Assembly (NCBI GenBank): GCA_009699825.1
Contig: WLNM01000072.1
Span: 1 to 6,034, forward strand
DNA from: Actinomycetota bacterium
GTDB lineage: Bacteria; Actinomycetota; Actinomycetes; Nanopelagicales; Nanopelagicaceae
Direction of reading: 5' to 3'
Length of the DNA: 6,034 nt
Shown here: positions 1-5,181 of the stretch, piece by piece
How positions within the stretch are numbered: the first letter of the stretch is position 1
How the letters are laid out: every line of letters begins with the position of its first letter
Translations under genes and position numbers: made by a program
Notes under the pieces: model-generated
What the model was told of the DNA's origin: nothing
What the model saw: only the letters and a program-made list of their open reading frames with translations
Databases searched by the model: none

Positions 1-536
1 TCATCATCTTCTTTACCTTCGGGAGTTCCGTGTGGATGCCAATATTTGACGTCGTAATGATCGGCGCCATCATCCATGACGCCTTCATACTTTGAAAGAT
101 CTCCTGAATCTGGCGTGATTTCTAATCCATCAAGTAATGCTAAATACCAGTCCACTTCATTCTGTTGTGCGTTATCAGTTGTATCGCCAGTAATGATTGC
201 AGCATCAATTGGATGTCCCGATAGCGGACCAACCGTGACTTTATTGAGCGCTTGAATCATTGATTCGACTACGTGGGGCGTCAACATCGCATGGGGGCGA
301 TAGGTGCCAATGGTTCCTACTTGATCGCGTATCGGGCTATCAGGATCTGCCCAGCGATCTAGAAACTCAGGGCGAATTGGTGACTGTGCATCGCATACAT
401 GTAAGTCAGATAGGTGATGCATAACCAATAATGGTGTGGAGTCTGCAGGAAATTCGGCGCCAACGTGTGGCTGTTCACTGACCTGTTCGAGTTCTGACCA
501 ACCTTTTGCGTTGGGAGTTTTTCGAATGAAAGCCAT
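1..536 (-). CDS. Metallophosphoesterase, actinobacterial PPA1498-type family (3' end outside window)
   Basis: I translated this directly: an open frame of 178 codons runs from an ATG at 536 to the left edge with no stop, so only the N-terminal part is present. Calcineurin-like metallophosphoesterase hallmarks are visible: HLSDLH at residues 41-46 (metal-binding Asp44 and His46) and TGDTTDN at 116-122 (Gly117, Asp118, Asn122). Between them lie GTYRPHAMLT (77-86) and a PIRPEFLDRW stretch (53-62). These match what I remember of an Actinobacteria-restricted family (TIGR03767), whose members are several hundred residues long. The downstream metal-binding histidines are outside the window. The expected role is metal-dependent phosphoester hydrolysis; the substrate is unknown. 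No signal peptide is visible. The start is firm: AGGA sits 7 nt upstream, and in-frame TAG codons lie just before it. It is divergent from the gene at 591. Confidence 0.85.
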   Translation of the reverse strand, partial: MAFIRKTPNAKGWSELEQVSEQPHVGAEFPADSTPLLVMHHLSDLHVCDAQSPIRPEFLDRWADPDSPIRDQVGTIGTYRPHAMLTPHVVESMIQALNKVTVGPLSGHPIDAAIITGDTTDNAQQNEVDWYLALLDGLEITPDSGDLSKYEGVMDDGADHYDVKYWHPHGTPEGKEDD

Positions 537-590
537 GTACTAATCCTAATACTTAGTCCAATTAGATTCGGAGTTGGTAGGATTTTGAGT
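537..590. promoter_or_regulatory. Divergent intergenic region with inverted repeats
   Basis: This 54-bp gap separates two divergently transcribed genes, so it should carry or overlap both promoters. AATCCTA at 542-548 and TAGGATT at 578-584 form a perfect 7-bp inverted repeat. Each arm contains the Shine-Dalgarno AGGA of one of the two genes, which may fully explain the symmetry. A second, shorter repeat is CTAAT (546-550) and ATTAG (561-565). I could not identify convincing -35/-10 pairs; promoters may extend into the coding ends. Confidence 0.4.
579..582 (+). promoter_or_regulatory. Ribosome binding site that fixes the start at 591
   Basis: AGGA at 579-582 is 8 nt from ATG 591 but only 2 nt from an in-frame TTG at 585. 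The spacing favours the ATG, giving a 99-residue product rather than 101. Confidence 0.7.
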
Positions 591-890
591 ATGAGTGAAT
601 ACCAAATAATGCGATGGCGGGAGATTCCATCGATGGTGATGGCTCGAGATGGCGCCGACACAATCAAGGTTATGTTGCCCGCACGCTTTCAAGAGGCAAT
701 CGATGAAGCTGCAATGCGGATGGGCGAGATTGATGCTGATGCATACACATCCGGCTGGAATAGAGACCCTTGGATGGCATCTGATGAAGTTCCGGCAGAT
801 CTTGCGGCACGCATAACAGCAGCCTTGGAAGAAGAGTTTTCTGAAAGTAAGTTACAAGCAATTCTTGATGCAATTAAACCTGCACTTTAA
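591..890 (+). CDS. Small PF13769-like ("virulence factor" family) protein, possible methionine-synthesis accessory
   Basis: This is a 99-residue soluble protein with no signal peptide or membrane segment. The N-terminal block MRWREIPSMVMARDG, followed by LPARFQEAIDEAAMRMG and a DAYTSGW segment, resembles the family I remember as PF13769, labelled "virulence factor" in Rhizobiales. Typical members there have a W-R-D-I-P-A start, a RF-x-x-AID-x-AAMR core and a DAYL-x-W motif. The label is historical and does not define a biochemical function. From memory, alphaproteobacterial members sit among genes for split methionine synthase, corrinoid proteins or a MetF-like protein. Here the next gene, 21 bp downstream on the same strand, is a homocysteine methyltransferase, which fits that association. 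The acidic C-terminus (EEEFSESKLQAILDAI) looks helical. The family call is from motif memory, not a search, and its exact role is inference. Confidence 0.75.
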   Translation: MSEYQIMRWREIPSMVMARDGADTIKVMLPARFQEAIDEAAMRMGEIDADAYTSGWNRDPWMASDEVPADLAARITAALEEEFSESKLQAILDAIKPAL

Positions 891-911
891 TTCACTAAAA
901 TAGGAGCATCG

Positions 912-1790
912 ATGTCTGCGATTTATGAAGCACTTGCCAACAATGTTCTTGCATCAGATGGTGCAATGGGAACAATGTTACAAGAACGCGGATTAACTGA
1001 TGGTGGTGCTCCAGAATTATGGAATGTTGAGAAACCAGAAGAGATTGAAGCAGTACTTGAAGCGTATGCAGCAGCCGGTGCAAGGTTTTTAACAACAAAT
1101 ACTTTCGGTGCAACTCGTGGGCGCCTTGAACTACATGGCTTGGCGGATCGTGTTATCGAACTTAATCACGCAGGTGCTGCCATCGCACGCAAAGTTGCAG
1201 ATCGTCACCCTGGTTGCTTTGTTATGGGTGATATTGGCCCATCAGGAGAACTCATGGATCCAATGGGCACACTGACTCCAGAGAGTGCGAAAGAATTATT
1301 TTCAGAACAAATAAGAGGTTTAGTAGCTGGTGGAATCGATGCAATTCTTATCGAAACCATGAGCGATCTTGCTGAAGTAGAAGCTGCTGTCGAAGCAGCC
1401 AAAGAAGTTGCACCAGGTTTGCCAATCATTGCGACTATGTCATTTGATACAAACTTGCGCACAATGATGGGTGTAAAACCCGCGATGGCAGTGACACATC
1501 TTGCATCACTGGGCGTGCGAATTATTGGTGCAAATTGCGGGCGCGGAACAGATGAAATTCGTCAGATTGCACAAGAGTTAGTAGCTGCCCGTCCAGAGGG
1601 TGTTTTCATCATTACTCAATCGAATTCAGGTTTGCCAAAACTAGTTGGTGACACATTCATCTACGAAGGAACACCTGATGAATTGGCTAGGCATGCTGCC
1701 GAGATGAAAGAACTCGGCGTCAACATCGTTGGATCCTGTTGTGGTTCAACGCCTGCGCATACGCAGGCCATTGCTGCTGCTATTTCTTAA
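912..1790 (+). CDS. Stand-alone homocysteine S-methyltransferase (betaine/MetH-N type)
   Basis: This 292-residue protein spans essentially one domain, the zinc-dependent homocysteine methyltransferase barrel (PF02574), which transfers a methyl group to homocysteine to make methionine in the cytoplasm. Visible family motifs are DGAMGTML (16-23), TNTF (62-65), GDIGPSG (106-112), ETMSD (148-152), GANCG with Cys209, and GSCCGS with Cys276 and Cys277; the three cysteines are the expected zinc ligands. There is no pterin-binding, cobalamin-binding or activation domain, unlike full-length MetH of about 1,200 residues. The donor could therefore be betaine, S-methylmethionine or a methyl-corrinoid protein encoded elsewhere. 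The C-terminal GDTFIYEGTPDELARH stretch resembles rhizobial proteins annotated betaine-homocysteine methyltransferase. AGGAG at 902-906, 5 nt upstream, supports the ATG. It probably forms an operon with the small gene 21 bp upstream and ends convergently with the MOSC gene. Confidence 0.9.
   Translation: MSAIYEALANNVLASDGAMGTMLQERGLTDGGAPELWNVEKPEEIEAVLEAYAAAGARFLTTNTFGATRGRLELHGLADRVIELNHAGAAIARKVADRHPGCFVMGDIGPSGELMDPMGTLTPESAKELFSEQIRGLVAGGIDAILIETMSDLAEVEAAVEAAKEVAPGLPIIATMSFDTNLRTMMGVKPAMAVTHLASLGVRIIGANCGRGTDEIRQIAQELVAARPEGVFIITQSNSGLPKLVGDTFIYEGTPDELARHAAEMKELGVNIVGSCCGSTPAHTQAIAAAIS
1751..1768. repeat. Perfect 7-bp hairpin in the 3' end of the methyltransferase gene
   Basis: GCCTGCG (1751-1757) and CGCAGGC (1762-1768) flank a 4-nt loop. 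It is inside the coding sequence, just before the terminator stem, and no T-run follows it directly. It would lie just downstream of the MOSC stop in the minus-strand transcript, so it could protect or help end that message; this is inference. Confidence 0.4.
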
Positions 1791-1812
1791 TTTTGCGTAG
1801 CAGCAATTTTTT
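1770..1812 (+). terminator. Rho-independent terminator spanning the convergent stop codons
   Basis: ATTGCTGCTGC at 1770-1780 can pair with GCGTAGCAGCAAT read from 1797 to 1807. This gives nine Watson-Crick pairs, a G-U and a closing C-G, with a 16-nt loop holding both genes' stop codons, followed by a run of six T (1807-1812). This suits termination of the plus-strand operon. It lies partly inside the 3' ends of both genes. On the minus strand no U-run follows the stem, so it is unlikely to act as a canonical terminator in that direction. Confidence 0.6.
1787..1790. other. Shared TTAA: overlapping convergent stop codons
   Basis: The palindrome TTAA gives TAA at 1788-1790 for the plus-strand methyltransferase and TAA on the minus strand (1789-1787) for the MOSC gene, so the two coding sequences overlap by 4 bp tail to tail. 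Confidence 0.95.
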
Positions 1813-2428
1813 CAGCCCACTGCCTAAAATCATCAGATAACTTCGGTACATCTTTAATGTCATTTATTTTCGACCGTTCACCGCTCTTAGCCGCAAATAA
1901 ATCACCAATACTTATTGAGTGATCTGGTTTATAGATTACTTCTATTGAATCCCCTGCCTGCGCAGTACCCTCTTGAATTATTCGTAGATAGGCACCTGGC
2001 CGACCTGCTTGAGTAAATTCCTTTATCAATGTTGCACGTTTCCAAAATCCAGCAAAGACCCGACAAGGTATGCGTGGCTGTGAAACTTCAAGAATGACTG
2101 AACCGATTTTCCACTGCTCGCCTATAAGTGCGCCAGTGACATCAATCCCTTGCGTGGTCAGATTTTCACCGAATCGACCCGCTGAAATCTGCTCACTAAT
2201 TTCTTTTTCCCACCACTGTGCATCTTCCTGTGCGTATGCATACACAGCTTGGTCGTATCCTCCATGAACATTAGTATCGATAACACGATCACCAGCAACA
2301 CCATTATTTTTAAAATCAATTGGCCCATTAACGCTTTGTTTATCTATCCCTGTGCGTCCTTCACTACCCGTCCACTCACCTTGGTGAACAATGGATGTGA
2401 TGTTTATTGATAGGACGCGCGCAGTCAT
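1787..2428 (-). CDS. MOSC domain protein (YiiM-like)
   Basis: This 213-residue protein has the MOSC domain, a fold linked to molybdenum-cofactor sulfurases and to reductases of N-hydroxylated compounds such as E. coli YiiM and YcbX. Visible motifs are GDRVIDTNVHGGYDQAVYAY (46-65, HGG at 55-57), GRFGENLTT (84-92), IGEQWKIG (102-109) and the active-site-like SQPRIPC (116-122). Cys122 is the only cysteine in the protein and matches the conserved MOSC cysteine expected to bind the cofactor or persulfide. Length is close to E. coli YiiM. No transit or membrane segment is seen, so it should be cytosolic. A likely job is Moco-dependent reduction of N-hydroxylated bases or amines, but the substrate cannot be read from sequence. 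Its ATG overlaps the TGA of the upstream acetyltransferase gene (ATGA at 2425-2428), suggesting translational coupling. Its stop shares TTAA with the convergent methyltransferase gene. Confidence 0.9.
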   Translation of the reverse strand: MTARVLSINITSIVHQGEWTGSEGRTGIDKQSVNGPIDFKNNGVAGDRVIDTNVHGGYDQAVYAYAQEDAQWWEKEISEQISAGRFGENLTTQGIDVTGALIGEQWKIGSVILEVSQPRIPCRVFAGFWKRATLIKEFTQAGRPGAYLRIIQEGTAQAGDSIEVIYKPDHSISIGDLFAAKSGERSKINDIKDVPKLSDDFRQWAEKIAATQN

Positions 2429-2895
2429 GTTCCAAGTTTATTCAAATCATCGCCACTGACACGGAAAACTGTCCATTCATCCATAGCAACCGCGCCTTGG
2501 GATTTGTAAAACTCAATTGAAGGAGTGTTCCAATCCAATACCCACCATTGGAATCGGCCATAGCCACGTTCAACACAAATCTTGGCTAGATGCTTGAGCA
2601 TCGCTAGCCCATATCCACGACCACGATATTCCGGCTCGATATAGAGATCTTCTAAATAAATTCCATGAATACCTTGCCATGTTGAATAATTTAAAAACCA
2701 CAATGCAATTCCAACTACACGCTCATCTACTTCTATAACATGAGCAAAGACGTGTGGATTGGGACAAAAGAGTGCATTCGTTAAGTGTTTTTCAGTTGCT
2801 ACAACTTCATCGGGCGCTTTCTCATAAATTGCTAACTCTTTTATCAGCCGCAAAATATCTGAAACATCTGAAGGTTGTGCTTCGCGAATGCTCAT
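2425..2895 (-). CDS. GNAT N-acetyltransferase, diamine/spermidine acetyltransferase (SSAT)-like
   Basis: This 156-residue single-domain GNAT protein should transfer acetyl from acetyl-CoA to an amine. The pattern is SSAT-like throughout: IREAQPSDVSDILRLIKELA (3-22) with YEKAPDEV (24-31), FLNYSTWQG (67-75), YLEDLYIEPEYRGRGYG (80-96) containing the acetyl-CoA P-loop RGRGYG, then FQWWVLDWNTPSIEFYKSQGA (115-135). Tyr130 in FYKSQGA aligns with the tyrosine proposed as general acid in human SSAT. Polyamines or related diamines are the natural guess, but bacterial relatives vary and can use other amines or thialysine. I chose the ATG at 2895 because AGGAG lies 6 nt upstream; an upstream ATG at 2946 would add 17 residues translated out of frame from the FUSC gene. 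The gap to that gene is 2 bp, and the stop overlaps the MOSC start. Confidence 0.88.
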   Translation of the reverse strand: MSIREAQPSDVSDILRLIKELAIYEKAPDEVVATEKHLTNALFCPNPHVFAHVIEVDERVVGIALWFLNYSTWQGIHGIYLEDLYIEPEYRGRGYGLAMLKHLAKICVERGYGRFQWWVLDWNTPSIEFYKSQGAVAMDEWTVFRVSGDDLNKLGT

Positions 2896-2897
2896 AG

Positions 2898-4091
2898 TTA
2901 TCTCCTTAAGAATCTGCGCAACGCAAACCATAAACGTTTTGGCCACTTCATTGCTAATGTAACTGGAGAAATTTTCATTACCTTTGAATTCGCAGACTCA
3001 CCTGGAGTCTGCACATCGCTAAGTGCCGGCGAGCTTTCATCCAGCGAATCTGCGATGCGCTCGATGTTAGATACAAGTGAAATATTTCGAACAAATTCTT
3101 CTTGATCTATTCGATCATCTTCTGCAATAAGTTCTTCAGCCAAAGTTGCTGCTGCTAGTCGTAATTCTTCAGCTATGTTGAGAGCTCTTTGTCCTGCACT
3201 CTGGTTTTCGATTGATTCAACTTTTGCAGATATTGCATAACTTGAGGCCGACAACGCATTTCCGATTTGTCGATTTGCAAATTGTGTTACGCCTCCGGCA
3301 ACAGCTGAGTCAAAGAGAGTGCGTGCGATTGTGCGGACTTGAACCACGGTGTGTTCCATTGCGATACCTCGCAAATAGAGCGCATCAGCCTCATCGGCTT
3401 CGGCAAGCGGTGACCAACGTGCATATTTTTTTGCCTCAAGTGCCTGAGAACGAACATTCGGTATTTCTTCAATCAAAATCCGCGCACGCATTAACCATTT
3501 ACCCGCATCATCTTGTGAGTATCCGCTTGCAACACCCTCTGCCATTGTTCCTAATAGTTCAGCTGATTTTTTTCCAAGTCTTGTGATCTGTTCAATTGTT
3601 CGCCCTGCTGGTGTATTGGCGTGAGAAAAATAGGAGAAAACTATTGCCACTGCCGCACCGATGAAAGTGGAATATAAACGGGTTTCAGCTGTGCTGCTAC
3701 TAATTCCTGGACCGATAACAATAAGAGCCGTAACTGGAACGTTCACCGATGCTACTTCGCCTAAGTGAAGTCCACGTGCTACAACTGAACAGAGCAAGAC
3801 AGTTGTTGCTACTGCGACGACTCCAAAATTAAAGAAATAAACTGTAGTTAGCGCAACTCCAGCTCCAATTGCGGTACCAAGAATTTGACCTAATCCTTCA
3901 CGTACAGATTTATATAATGAAATGCGAATACTCAAGCTGCAAATAATTGCAGCGACTAATCCTCCACCTTTAAATGCCTGTTCACCAATAACCCAAGCAG
4001 CACCTGCTGCCAGGCTTGCGACGACTATTTGCCTTACCCAAATTTTGCGATTCGTAAAGAGCGCGACTACACGAGTGAAAAAGCGCTTCAT
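2898..4091 (-). CDS. FUSC/DUF939-type membrane protein, putative aromatic-acid or small-molecule exporter
   Basis: This is a 397-residue protein with two halves. Residues about 20-157 contain roughly six hydrophobic segments (about 21-37, 43-58, 68-88, 90-106, 115-131, 140-156). The basic loop RISLYKSVREGLGQILGT and a conserved-looking SVNVPVTALIVIGP stretch lie among them, as in FUSC / ArAE_1 (DUF939) proteins. Residues about 160-360 form a hydrophilic, helix-rich cytoplasmic domain with many Ala/Glu heptad-like runs, and the tail is basic (KRLWFALRRFLRR). Related families include exporters of aromatic carboxylic acids and other toxic organics, but no substrate can be assigned here. No strong Shine-Dalgarno precedes the ATG at 4091, and the gap to arsC is only 27 bp, so the start is good but not certain. 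The stop is 2 bp before the GNAT start. The family call is from topology and motif memory. Confidence 0.75.
   Translation of the reverse strand: MKRFFTRVVALFTNRKIWVRQIVVASLAAGAAWVIGEQAFKGGGLVAAIICSLSIRISLYKSVREGLGQILGTAIGAGVALTTVYFFNFGVVAVATTVLLCSVVARGLHLGEVASVNVPVTALIVIGPGISSSTAETRLYSTFIGAAVAIVFSYFSHANTPAGRTIEQITRLGKKSAELLGTMAEGVASGYSQDDAGKWLMRARILIEEIPNVRSQALEAKKYARWSPLAEADEADALYLRGIAMEHTVVQVRTIARTLFDSAVAGGVTQFANRQIGNALSASSYAISAKVESIENQSAGQRALNIAEELRLAAATLAEELIAEDDRIDQEEFVRNISLVSNIERIADSLDESSPALSDVQTPGESANSKVMKISPVTLAMKWPKRLWFALRRFLRR
2902..2906 (-). promoter_or_regulatory. Ribosome binding site deciding the GNAT start
   Basis: AGGAG on the minus strand, 6 nt before ATG 2895, lies inside the last codons of the FUSC gene. 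It supports the short GNAT start and suggests translation coupled to termination of the upstream reading frame. Confidence 0.75.
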
Positions 4092-4118
4092 GGCACGAGT
4101 CTATTGTGCTGATATTTA

Positions 4119-4523
4119 TTAAGAAAGAAGTTCGGATAAGAGTTGTTCAACACGTTTCTTAATATCATCGCGAATCACACGCACACTCTCAATGCCTTGC
4201 CCTGCTGGGTCATCTAGTACCCAATCTTCATAGCGTTTGCCAGGATAAAAAGGACAGGCATCGCCACACCCCATGGTGACAACAGCATCAGATTCTTGTA
4301 CCGCCTCCGGTGTTAAAACTTTTGGTACGTTCTTGGAAATATCAATACCTACTTCTTGCATTGCTTGAACCGCAATCGGATTAATTGAATCCTTCGGAGC
4401 AGATCCTGCAGATAAAACTTGTACACGACCTGCGCCGATTGAAATCATGAATCCTGCAGCCATTTGTGAGCGCCCAGCGTTATGAACGCAAACAAATAGA
4501 ACAGTGGGTTTAGGCGATGACAT
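4119..4523 (-). CDS. arsC: Arsenate reductase, LMW-phosphatase fold, actinobacterial mycothiol-linked type
   Basis: This 134-residue cytosolic enzyme should reduce arsenate to arsenite. The phosphatase-like P-loop CVHNAGRS is at residues 12-19 with nucleophilic Cys12, followed by SQMAAGFM. The C-terminal part has TMGCGDACPFYPGKRYEDW (83-101) and the DDPAG motif (104-108) carrying the catalytic aspartate. The only other cysteines are Cys86 and Cys90, four residues apart. Thioredoxin-linked Bacillus/Staphylococcus enzymes instead have a C-x6-C pair. The GCGDxCPxxPGKRYxDW pattern is what I remember from Corynebacterium and mycobacterial ArsC, which use mycothiol and mycoredoxin; the electron donor here is therefore inferred. 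AAGGAAG with about 5 nt spacing lies inside the upstream aquaporin gene, and the two genes overlap by 14 bp in different frames, implying coupled translation. No arsR regulator is in the window. Confidence 0.9.
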   Translation of the reverse strand: MSSPKPTVLFVCVHNAGRSQMAAGFMISIGAGRVQVLSAGSAPKDSINPIAVQAMQEVGIDISKNVPKVLTPEAVQESDAVVTMGCGDACPFYPGKRYEDWVLDDPAGQGIESVRVIRDDIKKRVEQLLSELLS

Positions 4524-5181
4524 CTTCTTCCTTTTTACCTGCGGTTAGTAGGAGCGTCAATAAGACTCCAATAAGAGCACCTACGCATTGCGCTGCGATG
4601 AACAAAGGTACTGACTTTATTGAAATTCCCGTAAATGATTCGCTTAACGTTCTTGCAAGAGTGATTGCTGGATTTGCAAAGGAAGTTGAGGAGGTAAAAA
4701 TATAGGCAGCCCCAATCCAAGCCGGCACGATAACGGCAGCCATTGATCCACGATTTTGATGACGCAGCAGCAAGATGCTCATAATCAATCCGGCCGTGGC
4801 TACAACCTCTGCGATTAACAGATAATTGCCACTTCGAGCATAGGTAGATTGTTGAATGGCTGTTCTATTAAACATCAGATTAGCAAGAACAACACCAGCC
4901 GATGTTCCAATAAATTGCGAAAGAATATAAAAGAAGGCGTCTTTGATTGAAATCCGCTTATAAAACAGTTCTACAATTGTTACAAGGGGATTGAAGTGTG
5001 CGCCACTAACAGGTGAAAATAGTGTGATGATTAGGAATAACACAAAAACTGTCGTGATTGCATTGATAAAGAGTTGAAGGGCAATATCTTGAGTCAGGAT
5101 AGTAACCATTAAACCTGAGCCGACAACACTGGCTCCAAGGAATAACGTACCTAATATTTCAGCCGATATCTTCTTAATCAT
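4510..5181 (-). CDS. MIP/aquaporin family channel, AqpS-like, probable arsenite efflux channel
   Basis: This 223-residue integral membrane channel has six hydrophobic segments (about 7-27, 34-56, 82-103, 119-139, 147-164, 191-213) and two half-helix motifs. The first is SGAHFNPLVT, with NPL (64-66) in place of NPA. The second is FANPAITLAR, with a true NPA (170-172). The residue after the second NPA, normally the selectivity-filter arginine, is Ile173, so the pore is probably wider and less water-selective than an orthodox aquaporin. The family member AqpS of Sinorhizobium lies in an ars operon and lets arsenite leave down its gradient; overlap with arsC here makes the same role likely. Glycerol or other small neutral solutes are alternatives. 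AAGGA lies 6 nt before the ATG. It is probably the first gene of the block extending to 1787; the upstream gap is 125 bp. Confidence 0.87.
   Translation of the reverse strand: MIKKISAEILGTLFLGASVVGSGLMVTILTQDIALQLFINAITTVFVLFLIITLFSPVSGAHFNPLVTIVELFYKRISIKDAFFYILSQFIGTSAGVVLANLMFNRTAIQQSTYARSGNYLLIAEVVATAGLIMSILLLRHQNRGSMAAVIVPAWIGAAYIFTSSTSFANPAITLARTLSESFTGISIKSVPLFIAAQCVGALIGVLLTLLLTAGKKEEDVIA

Noticed and set aside
585..590. TTG at 585 as start of the small gene
   Set aside because: It is only 2 nt from the AGGA; ATG at 591 has proper spacing.
359..667. Minus-strand 102-codon open frame overlapping the left gene, the gap and the small plus-strand gene
   Set aside because: It is out of frame with the metallophosphoesterase, whose motifs clearly define the coding frame, has low-complexity hydrophobic content with no family motifs, and overlaps the divergent region and the start of the gene at 591.
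895..1462. Minus-strand open frames opposite the methyltransferase gene (895-1113 and 1205-1462)
   Set aside because: Antisense shadows of a strongly supported coding sequence; no domains recognised.
1751..1768. GC-rich hairpin as the main terminator of the plus-strand operon
   Set aside because: No T-run follows it directly and it lies within coding sequence; the neighbouring stem ending at 1807 with T6 is a better candidate.
2896..2946. 17-residue N-terminal extension of the acetyltransferase to an ATG at 2946
   Set aside because: It lies inside the FUSC gene in another frame, and a strong AGGAG stands 6 nt before the internal ATG at 2895, where GNAT homology begins.
3212..3586. 124-codon plus-strand open frame inside the FUSC gene
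   Set aside because: Antisense shadow of the helix-rich coding region; Leu/Gln/Arg-rich with no motif, no ribosome binding site noted.
4517..4705. Plus-strand 62-codon open frame opposite the aquaporin 3' end
   Set aside because: Complete antisense overlap with a well-supported membrane channel gene; no independent support.
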